Positions 5,176 through 12,330 of a DNA stretch of 12,330 nt are shown one piece after another. Source of the stretch: Chlamydiota bacterium (GTDB taxonomy: Bacteria > Chlamydiota > Chlamydiia > Chlamydiales > VGMA01); assembly GCA_016866575.1 (NCBI GenBank), contig VGMA01000038.1, forward strand, positions 1 through 12,330, read 5' to 3'. The notes beneath the pieces are model-generated. The model was not told the origin of the DNA. It ran no database searches and was given only the letters and a program-made list of their open reading frames with translations. The position numbers were made by a program, and so were the translations under genes. Positions within the stretch are counted from its first letter, which is position 1, and the number at the start of each line of letters is the position of its first letter.

Positions 5176-7539
5176 TTAAAGCACTACGCGGTAGATCACC
5201 CATGTGCCAAGTTCTTGCCAGCTTGTCATGGGATAGCCTTTATAACCTGTTAAATCAAGCCTCCAAAGCTCAAAGCGCTCATTTGTAGGTGAAAAAAGGA
5301 TGCCAAAATAGTATGTAGGCCAGTTGGTATCTGCAAACATGAATGCACTAGGGGGTTTATCGATAAACTCTTCTACAATATCATAGCCATTTTCTATCTC
5401 TAAAAAAAGCAAGAGATTTTCAAGCAAAATATGCATTTCTTCAAAAAGTAAGATCTCTTTTAGCTCTTGTTTTTCTAGCCAAACATCTATGGCTTCTTTA
5501 CTTTTTTTAAGCAAAAATCGATCTTCGATATAAGATAAAAAATTTGGTATTGTCTTTTTATCCATAAGAGGAAAGGCTAATCGATACAAAGGATCTAGAT
5601 TTCGATTCGCTATTTTTGAAAATTCTTGCAAAGTGAGCTCATAAGGCTCTTTGATATGAAGGCCTATTTTTTGAGACAAAAATTCTTGCTCTTGCGGACT
5701 TAAAAGTATGCTTTTGTAAAAGCTTTCTTGCGGCTTGAATATGAAATCTCTAAGCCAAGTGTGCGTATTTCCTAAATCTGACCAAGCTTGTTTAAATAGC
5801 TTTGGCTCTAGTGAAAATGCATGTGTTGAAGAGGAAATTAGTAGCCTTTTTTCAGCTTCATTAGCGGGAAGATCTTTGACAAAATCGGTTAAATAGACAG
5901 CTAAATCTCGACAAGAAGAGGGAGAAAATTTCTCGGTGATGATTTCATTTTTAAATCCAAAATAGGATTTAAGTAAATGGAGTAAAGAGCCTCCACTGCT
6001 ATATGCCCAGGGCATTTGCTGATAAATTGTTGAACGAACTCCTTGAATGTGTGCTTTGTGGAGTTTAGCGATTCTTTCAGAAGCTTTTTTTAGAAAATCT
6101 TCTTCATGAAAAAACTCACGTATGTCTTTACAAATTTCAGTAATAAATTCTTTTCCTTTTTTCCATTCAGTTGCAGCGATAAGCTGCGGCTCTACCATGT
6201 GGATGAAATCGCAAAGACTAGATATGTATTCTTCTTTTGTGTAAATCAAACTCCAAACTGAAGGATCGTATCTTCCATGCTTATAAACCAGCCGAAATCC
6301 TGCAGGCATATCCTCATAAATTTCTCCTTGCATTTCGAACATTTCAGGGTCATAAAGTTCAAGAAAATATTGAGGGAAAAGATGCAAAAATTGATCGACT
6401 AAGAATTGAAAAAACTTTGCGCAGTATTCGATGTTTTGGACACTATCTTCATATGCATGTATAGAGAGCAAAAGTTGGTGATTTCTGATCTCTAGTTCCG
6501 CTTTTAAACGGCGTATTTTGTCTTCTGTATATGCATTTCTTAGTAAGATTTCTGCACCTCTTACTTGCTCTTGCATAAGCATCACATCTTCTCGAAGTTT
6601 TTCACTATTTTTTTGCTCATTTTCTAAACAAGTAGAGATTGAACTAAAAAGCCTTTCTCCTATTCCCCCTTGCTCGTTATGATCAAATCCAAGTGTTGCA
6701 AACAAGTTCCATTTATAAAACTCCACTTTGAAATCAGAAAAAGAGGCAACAGTGTATTCCCACATTTTTAATAATGGATTTTCTGTAAATGTTTTGAATT
6801 CTATTTTCGCATCTTCACGATCAGAAAAATGAGAAAAAAATTCTTCAATAGTGCATGGAAACCAGCTCTGATTTTCCTCAATATCTCCAAGAGCATGCTT
6901 TACGCTGGGAAGAAATTTCAAAATATCTTTTTGCAAGACAACTTTTTTAAGATCTCCATAACCTGTTTTTAAACTCATCGGCACTTTTAACTCTTTACCT
7001 TCCACTACTCTTTTGAGTCTTCCTGTCGTCAAAAGATCGTAGAGATCCTCTAGCACCCTTAAAGGAGATTGCTTTTGCAAAACTATAGCGGGAGCTGTTG
7101 CAAAACAAGAGCCTACGCTTTGTCTCAAAGGAGTTAAAAGGGCTGCAATTAGTGCTATCTTTGCATGCTTGTCCTCAATTTTTTCCTCTTTTTTCATCAA
7201 AAGAGAAATTCTCACCATTTTTTCGACAAAAGGGGTTGCCAAAGGAAGATTGAGCCTTCTTAAAAAAAGTTTGGCTTCTTCACTTGTATCGATGAGCTTT
7301 AGCACCTCTTTGACGTGCTCAAAGTAAAGATCTTCTTGAGGGCAAAATGGGTAATCAATTTTTTTAAGGTGCTCTAGAACAAATTTCACTCCTTGCTCTA
7401 TTGCTACTTTCGCTATTGATCTAGAGCGCATCGCAAAACGCATTTGCATTGCATCTTGAATGCCTGTCATTTGTGCAAGTTCTACCCAATTTCGCTCTTG
7501 TTGTATGTCAAAGATATCCATTCCAATAGAATACGTCAT
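5176..7539 (-). CDS. Large protein of unknown function with a possible papain-like cysteine-hydrolase signature
   Basis: I do not recognise this 787-residue protein as a named family. There is no signal peptide or clear membrane segment, so it is probably cytoplasmic or exported by another route. The most striking element is LRQSVGSCFATAPAI (138-152), which resembles the papain-type QGxCGSCWA active-site loop: Gln140 would be the oxyanion residue and Cys145 the nucleophile. Candidate partners are His573 (SSTHAF) and the Asp-Thr-Asn-Trp at 737-740, which recalls the papain Asn-Ser-Trp. Residues about 305-370 are charged and helical and may form a coiled coil. The C-terminus, about 733-787, is rich in aromatics (NWPTYYFG, ELWRLDLTGYKGYP). 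Catalysis is inference only. The ATG at 7539 has no clear ribosome site; the internal ATG at 7521 (residue 7) has none with normal spacing either. It is divergent from thrS and convergent with the sulfotransferase gene. Confidence 0.72.
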   Translation of the reverse strand: MTYSIGMDIFDIQQERNWVELAQMTGIQDAMQMRFAMRSRSIAKVAIEQGVKFVLEHLKKIDYPFCPQEDLYFEHVKEVLKLIDTSEEAKLFLRRLNLPLATPFVEKMVRISLLMKKEEKIEDKHAKIALIAALLTPLRQSVGSCFATAPAIVLQKQSPLRVLEDLYDLLTTGRLKRVVEGKELKVPMSLKTGYGDLKKVVLQKDILKFLPSVKHALGDIEENQSWFPCTIEEFFSHFSDREDAKIEFKTFTENPLLKMWEYTVASFSDFKVEFYKWNLFATLGFDHNEQGGIGERLFSSISTCLENEQKNSEKLREDVMLMQEQVRGAEILLRNAYTEDKIRRLKAELEIRNHQLLLSIHAYEDSVQNIEYCAKFFQFLVDQFLHLFPQYFLELYDPEMFEMQGEIYEDMPAGFRLVYKHGRYDPSVWSLIYTKEEYISSLCDFIHMVEPQLIAATEWKKGKEFITEICKDIREFFHEEDFLKKASERIAKLHKAHIQGVRSTIYQQMPWAYSSGGSLLHLLKSYFGFKNEIITEKFSPSSCRDLAVYLTDFVKDLPANEAEKRLLISSSTHAFSLEPKLFKQAWSDLGNTHTWLRDFIFKPQESFYKSILLSPQEQEFLSQKIGLHIKEPYELTLQEFSKIANRNLDPLYRLAFPLMDKKTIPNFLSYIEDRFLLKKSKEAIDVWLEKQELKEILLFEEMHILLENLLLFLEIENGYDIVEEFIDKPPSAFMFADTNWPTYYFGILFSPTNERFELWRLDLTGYKGYPMTSWQELGTWVIYRVVL

Positions 7540-7547
7540 TATTGTAC

Positions 7548-7573
7548 TATACTGGCAAGAAGAAATTACGGAG
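7548..7573 (+). promoter_or_regulatory. thrS -10 element and ribosome binding site
   Basis: The 39-base divergent gap holds TATACT at 7548-7553, a good -10 hexamer for thrS, but no convincing -35 lies 16-18 bases upstream. ACGGAG at 7568-7573 is a good Shine-Dalgarno sequence 5 bases before the ATG at 7579. This fixes the thrS start and excludes the longer frame reaching back to 7444. The gap is too short for a leader regulator such as a T-box, and none is seen. Confidence 0.5.
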
Positions 7574-7578
7574 CAAAC

Positions 7579-9477
7579 ATGAAGGTTGTACTCAATGGTC
7601 GTGAACTACAGCTTCCTGAAGGAGCAAGCGGCTACGACCTACTGGAAAAGGCCAATTTACGCGAGCCGCATCAAGCAGTTACACTAAAAATCAACGGCAA
7701 ACAAGCAGATTTTGCAGACAAAATCCACGAAAACGACGACATCGAAACCTTTGATTTTTCTACCCCACTTGGCAAAGAAACCTTTTGGCACACATCGGCG
7801 CATATCATGGCCCAAGCGATCCTTCGACTCTGCCCTAACGCATTAGCTACCATCGGACCACCAATAGAAAATGGGTTTTATTACGATTTTGCCAATCTTA
7901 GTCTCTCTGAAGAAGATTTACCGAAAATTGAACAAGAGATGAAAGCAATCGTCAAGGAGAACTTTAAACCGCAAAAGCACCTTTTTAGCGATAAAGCGAG
8001 CGCTTTAGCTCGGTTTGCAGACAACCCTTACAAGTGTGAATTGATTGAAAATCTACCTGAAGATGCGCCTATTACAGCATACGAGCAAGGGGAATTTTTT
8101 GACCTTTGCAGAGGGCCTCACATCGCAAATATCGGTAAAGTGAAAGCTATCAAAATCATGAAGGTTTCCGGAGCTTACTGGAGAGCTAACAAAGATAATG
8201 AAATGCTTACCCGCATTTATGGAATCACATTTCCTGACAAAAAAGATCTGCAAGAATACCTTCACCAGCTAGAAGAAGCAAAAAAACGAGATCACCGCGT
8301 GATCGGTCAAAAACTCAACTTGTTCTTCTTTTCTGAGCATGCAGCAGGAATGCCTTTTTTTGAGCCAGCAGGAATGTATATACGCAATCAACTGCTTAGC
8401 TACTGGAGAGAGCTTCACAAAGAAGCCGATTATCAAGAAATCAGCACACCCTTTATGCTCGATCAAAACCTTTGGGTGACTTCTGGCCACTGGGCAAATT
8501 ACAGACAAAACATGTATACGAGCCAAATTGATGAACGGCAATTTGCCATCAAGCCTATGAACTGTCCAGGCTGCATGCTCTATTACAAAACAAAGCATCA
8601 TAGCTATAGAGAATTGCCAATGCGCGTAGCAGAACTTGGCATAGTTCATCGACATGAAGCTTCAGGTGCTGTAAGTGGTCTTTTCCGTGTACGCTGCTTT
8701 ACGCAAGATGATGCCCATATTTTCATGAAGCCAGAAGACATCAAACAAGAGATCTTAAATGTGCTCTATTTAGTAGATAAACTCTACTCCCCTTTCGGGT
8801 TAAGCTATCATCTAGAACTCTCCACTCGCCCTGAAAAAAACACCATAGGTTCTGATGAAGATTGGGAAATGACCACAAACGCACTCCAAGCGGCGCTTGA
8901 CGCATCAGGTAAGAGCTACAAAGTCAATCCAGGCGATGGAGCCTTCTACGGGCCTAAAATCGATATCCACATCAAAGATGCAATCGGAAGAACATGGCAG
9001 TGTGGAACAATCCAATTAGATATGTCTTTACCGAATCGATTTGAGCTCACCTACCTCGATAAAGATGGAATAGAAAAACGTCCGATCATGATCCATAGAG
9101 CCCTTTTCGGTTCAATCGAAAGATTCTTAGGGATTTTGATAGAGCATTACGCAGGCAAATTCCCTCTTTGGATGAACCCAAATCCAATCAGAATCATCCC
9201 TGTAGCTGATAGACACCTTGAGTATGCAAAAACTCTACAAGAAAAGATTACAAAACAGATGTCTCTACCTTGCCAAATAGATGACACTCATGAATCTGTT
9301 GGAAAAAAGATCCGCACAGCGCAGTTAGATCAAGTAAATTACATGATCACTGTAGGAGATCAAGAGGTAGAAAACAAAACTATCACCGTTAGAACAAGAG
9401 ACAATATTGTTCATGGTGAGCAAAAGCTCGATAGCTTTATCGATCAGATCAAAAAAGAGTTTGATGAAAAAAAATAA
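7579..9477 (+). CDS. thrS: Threonyl-tRNA synthetase
   Basis: ThrRS charges tRNA-Thr with threonine in the cytoplasm; it is a class II synthetase. From the ATG at 7579 it has 632 residues, close to the 642 of E. coli. Domain order is canonical: a TGS domain (about 1-62), then the editing domain with HTSAH (His71, His75) and CRGPH (Cys177, His181), which clears mischarged serine. The catalytic core follows, with the zinc ligands Cys329 (PMNCPGC), His380 (DDAH) and His506 (MIHRALFGS), motif 2 around FRVRCFTQDDAHIF (369-382) and motif 3 HRALFGSIERFLG (506-518). The C-terminal anticodon-binding domain starts near 535 (IRIIPVADRH). Every editing and zinc residue is present, so it should be fully active. 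An in-frame extension back to 7444 exists but overlaps the divergent gene and lacks the ribosome site used here. Its sequence style is the best evidence for a chlamydial origin. Confidence 0.98.
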   Translation: MKVVLNGRELQLPEGASGYDLLEKANLREPHQAVTLKINGKQADFADKIHENDDIETFDFSTPLGKETFWHTSAHIMAQAILRLCPNALATIGPPIENGFYYDFANLSLSEEDLPKIEQEMKAIVKENFKPQKHLFSDKASALARFADNPYKCELIENLPEDAPITAYEQGEFFDLCRGPHIANIGKVKAIKIMKVSGAYWRANKDNEMLTRIYGITFPDKKDLQEYLHQLEEAKKRDHRVIGQKLNLFFFSEHAAGMPFFEPAGMYIRNQLLSYWRELHKEADYQEISTPFMLDQNLWVTSGHWANYRQNMYTSQIDERQFAIKPMNCPGCMLYYKTKHHSYRELPMRVAELGIVHRHEASGAVSGLFRVRCFTQDDAHIFMKPEDIKQEILNVLYLVDKLYSPFGLSYHLELSTRPEKNTIGSDEDWEMTTNALQAALDASGKSYKVNPGDGAFYGPKIDIHIKDAIGRTWQCGTIQLDMSLPNRFELTYLDKDGIEKRPIMIHRALFGSIERFLGILIEHYAGKFPLWMNPNPIRIIPVADRHLEYAKTLQEKITKQMSLPCQIDDTHESVGKKIRTAQLDQVNYMITVGDQEVENKTITVRTRDNIVHGEQKLDSFIDQIKKEFDEKK

Positions 9478-9495
9478 ACACTTTTAGAGCTCAAT

Positions 9496-9534
9496 AAAAA
9501 AGCCCTCTAAGGTGTTCCTAGAGGGCTTTTTTTT
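9496..9534. terminator. Strong bidirectional intrinsic terminator between thrS and the glycosyltransferase gene
   Basis: AGCCCTCTA (9501-9509) pairs perfectly with TAGAGGGCT (9519-9527) around a 9-base loop. A run of A (9496-9501) precedes the stem and eight T (9527-9534) follow, so it has a U-tract on both strands. It lies 18 bases after the thrS stop and about 24 bases beyond the stop of the convergent gene, so it can end both transcripts. Confidence 0.92.
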
Positions 9535-9557
9535 ATGTCTGAATCAAAAAGATTAGT

Positions 9558-11162
9558 CTATTTCAAAGCAACTTTTTCTGATGTTTTTTGCTGGGAAAAT
9601 AGTGAAATATCTTCTTCGTCTAGCACTTCTTCAAAATAGGTTGAAAGCATTTTATCAAATCGATCATGTTGCTTTAAGAGTCTTGAAAAATCCCCTTTAG
9701 GTAAAATCATGCAATCAATTTCCTCAATCATACCTTTGAGTTTTAGAAGTGATGCAATCGATATTGCTTGGCTTTTTTCTGATAATTCAGCTGATTCAAT
9801 GCTCACATTCGATGGAGCGAAAAAATAGCCACTGCTTTTAGTCTTTCTTATCTCTGAAACTGCAAGTTCAATATCAATTGGTTTTTTTAGTAAAAGCTTA
9901 TCACTACAAAAGACAACAAAATCTTCTTTCACACGCTCAATATTTTCGTAAAGAGGCTGAAAATCTTGAAAAACAAATCGAATAGAGGGATTTGCTTTCA
10001 TCAGTTCCTGATAACATAATTCATCTTCTTTAGAGAGCACAGTAATAAGCCCATAATACTGTATATTCTTTTGTATTGTAGAAAGAGCTTGTTTTACTGT
10101 ATCCGGATGAGTTGCTAAAATAAAAAGATCAGGAGCATAAGCGCTTTCTTTAGTAACTTTTTTTGGGTTAAAAGAATTCACTAGCGGTTTGTATTTTTCT
10201 CTTTGTTTTAAATGATAAGGAAGAAGTTCTTGTAAACGTGGAGAGATTCTCATTTCTCTAATAGGATTTGAATCATTAATCACATAGAGAATTTCAGGTA
10301 CATAAACAGCATGAGATCCAGCCATTTCAGCCATAGGAGTCATGAAAGCAACATCATCAGCTGTTGGAATAAAATCACCGTTATACATCAAATCTTTGAT
10401 CTTAATTTGCTTGAATAACCCGGCATAAAAAGTTCTTAACATACTCATTTGAAAAGGAACTTCACGCACTTTGTTATTTTGAATCACATCTTCTTCATAA
10501 GCTCTGCCACATATATCTCTATATCCTGGATGGATAATCGCAGAGCCGTGTGTCATCCAAACATCGGGATTGTGATAATACTGATTGACAATCGAAAAAA
10601 CATTTTCGTGAATGAGCCAATCATCTCCATCTACTGTGATAATAATTTCTTCATCTTTGCAAGATGTACAAGCCTTGTACACATTCGCCATTTTGATGCT
10701 TTTTTGTGGATTTCTAATCAGCGTACATCTGTCTGTTTGACCTTTTTCTTTAATGCATTTCATCACCGTATCATACGTTTTATCGCTAGAGCAATCATCT
10801 ACATAGATGACACGATAATTTTGATAGTTTTGTGAAAAAATCGAAGAGAGATTTTTCTCACACACTTTTTCATTGTTGTATGATGTAATGAGAACAACAA
10901 TCGGTTTTTCTTCTTTAACAGGATATTTAGCTGAGTAGAGTTTTGCCTGAAGACTTAAATCTTTGGATTTCTTTTTTTTTTGAAAAGTTTGAAAAGAAGA
11001 CTCTTTTTCTTTTACAGGATGGCGTACAGTGAACTCTTTTTTCTTATACTTTTTTGCTTTCTTTACTTCTACTTTTTTGTAGAAATAGATCGATAAAAAA
11101 GAGATGAAGATAGCAGCAAAAAAGAGCGCTAAAATTTTAAAAAAGATCTGTGATTTTTTCAT
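9558..11162 (-). CDS. Membrane-anchored family 2 (GT-A) glycosyltransferase with a C-terminal extra domain
   Basis: This 534-residue protein carries a GT2 domain that transfers a sugar from a nucleotide donor. An N-terminal transmembrane helix (about 7-27) is followed by a very lysine-rich linker (29-67); by the positive-inside rule the enzyme domain should face the cytoplasm. The GT-A core runs from about 87 to 300: VVLITSYNN (89-97), VIYVDDCSSDKT (118-129) for nucleotide binding, the metal-binding DGDDW (178-182), and TADD (267-270) at the place of the catalytic base. A second domain, about 344-500, begins APDLFILATHPDTV and looks like another alpha/beta sugar-transferase fold, unassigned. 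The stop is a TAG at 9560-9558. It is divergent from its paralogue at 11201 and ends against the shared terminator with thrS. The start ATG has no clear Shine-Dalgarno site. Donor, acceptor and pathway are unknown. Confidence 0.85.
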   Translation of the reverse strand: MKKSQIFFKILALFFAAIFISFLSIYFYKKVEVKKAKKYKKKEFTVRHPVKEKESSFQTFQKKKKSKDLSLQAKLYSAKYPVKEEKPIVVLITSYNNEKVCEKNLSSIFSQNYQNYRVIYVDDCSSDKTYDTVMKCIKEKGQTDRCTLIRNPQKSIKMANVYKACTSCKDEEIIITVDGDDWLIHENVFSIVNQYYHNPDVWMTHGSAIIHPGYRDICGRAYEEDVIQNNKVREVPFQMSMLRTFYAGLFKQIKIKDLMYNGDFIPTADDVAFMTPMAEMAGSHAVYVPEILYVINDSNPIREMRISPRLQELLPYHLKQREKYKPLVNSFNPKKVTKESAYAPDLFILATHPDTVKQALSTIQKNIQYYGLITVLSKEDELCYQELMKANPSIRFVFQDFQPLYENIERVKEDFVVFCSDKLLLKKPIDIELAVSEIRKTKSSGYFFAPSNVSIESAELSEKSQAISIASLLKLKGMIEEIDCMILPKGDFSRLLKQHDRFDKMLSTYFEEVLDEEDISLFSQQKTSEKVALK

Positions 11163-11171
11163 AAGTATAGC

Positions 11172-11193
11172 TAGAATCTTACTTTAAAGAGGA
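11172..11193 (+). promoter_or_regulatory. Divergent glycosyltransferase spacer: possible -10 and ribosome site
   Basis: The 38-base spacer 11163-11200 between the divergent pair contains TAGAAT (11172-11177, five of six matches to TATAAT) but no good -35 at the right distance. A strong ribosome site, AAAGAGGA (11186-11193), lies 7 bases before the ATG at 11201 and supports that start. Any + strand promoter must overlap the start of the - strand gene, so the two are probably expressed in a linked way. The ribosome site is well supported; the -10 is tentative. Confidence 0.45.
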
Positions 11194-11200
11194 TTTTTTT

Positions 11201-12330
11201 ATGAAGAAAAACTTAGGTATATTTCTGCTACTTTCTTTTCTTTTTCATCAATGCTCAAATGGTTCAACACTTAATCTTGCTAAAAAAGTAGAGGAGCCGA
11301 AAACAAATTTACCTTTTGTTATTGTTACTCCATCTTACAACAACTCTTCATATGTTGGAAAAAATCTTCAATCCATTTTTTCTCAAGACTACAACAATTA
11401 CCGCTTAATCTATATCGATGATGCATCTACTGACACAACGTATGAAGATGTAAAAAACATAATTGAAGAAAAAGGTGTTATTCAAAAAGTTGAACTTATT
11501 CGAAACGAAAAAAATCAAAAAGCTCTATACAACCTCTACAAAGCTATCCACTCTTGCAAAGACGAAGAAATTGTCATTATTTTAGATGGAGATGATTGGT
11601 TCAGTAATGATCATGTCCTTTCTGATCTAAATAAATATTACGCAAATAAAAATGTCTGGATGACCTATGGGCAATACATGCGCCACCCAGATTCTCAAAT
11701 TGGTCTTTGCCAAGCTGTAAGTATGGAATTTTTAAAAAATGCAAATATGAGAAAAGGCCCTTGGTATTATAGCCACTTAAGAACATTCTACGCAGGCTTA
11801 TTCAAAAAAATACGGCTAGAAGATCTATCTCAAGATGGCCAATTTTTTCCTGTTACATATGATTTAGCAATCATGTTTCCGATGCTAGAAATGGCCAGAA
11901 CGCACGCATTTTTTACTCCTGAAGTGTTTTATGTTTACAATTGGGAAAATCCAACTTGTGATCAAAAAATCCGTGAAAAAGAACAACTTGCTGTAGAAGC
12001 ATATCTAAGAGGAAAAACAGTCTATTCTCCTCTCAAATTGCATCCTGCAAAAAATGAGCAAAAAAATGCTTGTGATCTTGTTGTTTTCTCGTTTAATCGT
12101 CCACTGCAACTCTTTGCTTTACTTGAATCAACAGAGCTCCATGTCAAAGGAATGAGAAAAATTGCTGTTTTGATGCGAAGTGATGAAGAATTCATTGAAG
12201 GCTACAATAAAGTAAAAGAGCGCTTCCCATATGTCCATTTTGTTGAGCAGCCAAAAATTAATACCAGAGAGTCTTTTAAACCTATTTTACTCGATCTGCT
12301 TTTTGGAAAATTTGGTAAAGATGCCAACCA
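11201..12330 (+). CDS. Family 2 (GT-A) glycosyltransferase, paralogue of the divergent neighbour, 3' partial
   Basis: The frame is open from the ATG at 11201 to the right edge (376 complete codons), so the C-terminus is missing. The GT-A core contains VIVTPSYNN (40-48), LIYIDDASTD (69-78), the metal-binding DGDDW (129-133) and PVTYD (217-221). It aligns through its length with the - strand neighbour: shared blocks include KNLxSIFSQ, SCKDEEI, LRTFYAGLFKxI and FPMLEMA/TPMAEMA. A second alpha/beta domain begins near 291 (CDLVVFSFNRP), matching the same domain of the neighbour. The catalytic-base Asp is kept (Asp221), but the preceding Asp of the paralogue is Tyr220. The N-terminus differs: residues 1-18 (MKKNLGIFLLLSFLFHQC) look like a signal peptide ending at a cysteine. 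FHQC is not a standard lipobox, so lipidation is uncertain. Either the enzyme works outside the cytoplasm or the segment is an anchor. The ribosome site AAAGAGGA is strong. Confidence 0.87.
   Translation, partial: MKKNLGIFLLLSFLFHQCSNGSTLNLAKKVEEPKTNLPFVIVTPSYNNSSYVGKNLQSIFSQDYNNYRLIYIDDASTDTTYEDVKNIIEEKGVIQKVELIRNEKNQKALYNLYKAIHSCKDEEIVIILDGDDWFSNDHVLSDLNKYYANKNVWMTYGQYMRHPDSQIGLCQAVSMEFLKNANMRKGPWYYSHLRTFYAGLFKKIRLEDLSQDGQFFPVTYDLAIMFPMLEMARTHAFFTPEVFYVYNWENPTCDQKIREKEQLAVEAYLRGKTVYSPLKLHPAKNEQKNACDLVVFSFNRPLQLFALLESTELHVKGMRKIAVLMRSDEEFIEGYNKVKERFPYVHFVEQPKINTRESFKPILLDLLFGKFGKDAN

Noticed and set aside
6237..6464. 75-codon + strand reading frame opposite the 787-residue gene
   Set aside because: It lies entirely within a long continuous frame on the other strand and has no supporting start context.
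7540..7553. TACAAT/TATAGT hexamers on the - strand as a promoter for the 787-residue gene
   Set aside because: The TACAAT hexamer abuts the start codon and would place the transcript start inside the coding region. TATAGT has no good -35 at 16-18 bases.
7444..7578. In-frame 45-codon N-terminal extension of thrS
   Set aside because: It overlaps the start of the divergent gene. ThrRS homology begins at MKVVLNG, and the ATG at 7579 has a good Shine-Dalgarno sequence at 7568-7573.
8269..8655. 128-codon - strand reading frame inside thrS
   Set aside because: It is antisense to the ThrRS catalytic core, which is fully conserved; the product has no recognisable domain.
10449..10835. 128-codon + strand reading frame inside the glycosyltransferase gene
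   Set aside because: It is antisense to the clear GT-A core, including the DGDDW motif region, and shows a low-complexity Ile/Phe-rich product with no ribosome site.

Overview
The window most likely comes from a member of the Chlamydiota, probably an environmental lineage rather than Chlamydia itself. The main evidence is the threonyl-tRNA synthetase, whose stretches such as GFYYDFANLSLSEEDLP, EEAKKRDHRV and PMNCPGCMLYYKTKHHSY look very like the chlamydial enzyme as I remember it. The DNA is AT-rich, TTG appears as a start codon, and recB and recD are neighbours. This assignment rests on recall and pattern, not on a database search.

Layout from left to right. The 3' end of recB (1-616) and a complete recD (641-2128) form a recombination-repair pair on the + strand. 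Next comes an AT-rich block of three + strand genes of accessory character: a cytochrome P450 (2222-3463), a small three-segment membrane protein (3720-4301) and a sulfotransferase-fold protein with a signal peptide (4390-5169). Relatively long non-coding gaps separate them, one holding a terminator-like hairpin and a possible gene relic. A 787-residue protein of unknown function (5176-7539, - strand) converges on the sulfotransferase, leaving 6 bases between the stop codons. It carries a GSCFA motif that hints at a papain-like cysteine hydrolase.

thrS (7579-9477, +) is divergent from that gene across 39 bases and ends in a strong bidirectional terminator (about 9496-9534). The same terminator serves the convergent glycosyltransferase at 9558-11162 (-). 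A second, paralogous glycosyltransferase (11201 to the right edge, +) lies back-to-back with the first across 38 bases and runs off the window.

Housekeeping functions (RecB/RecD repair, ThrRS) flank and interrupt a set of group-transfer enzymes: one P450, one sulfotransferase and two GT-A glycosyltransferases. Three of these, and the small membrane protein, carry membrane or export signals. This suggests modification of envelope or host molecules, but no pathway can be reconstructed from this window alone. I found no tRNA, rRNA, CRISPR array or intact insertion sequence.
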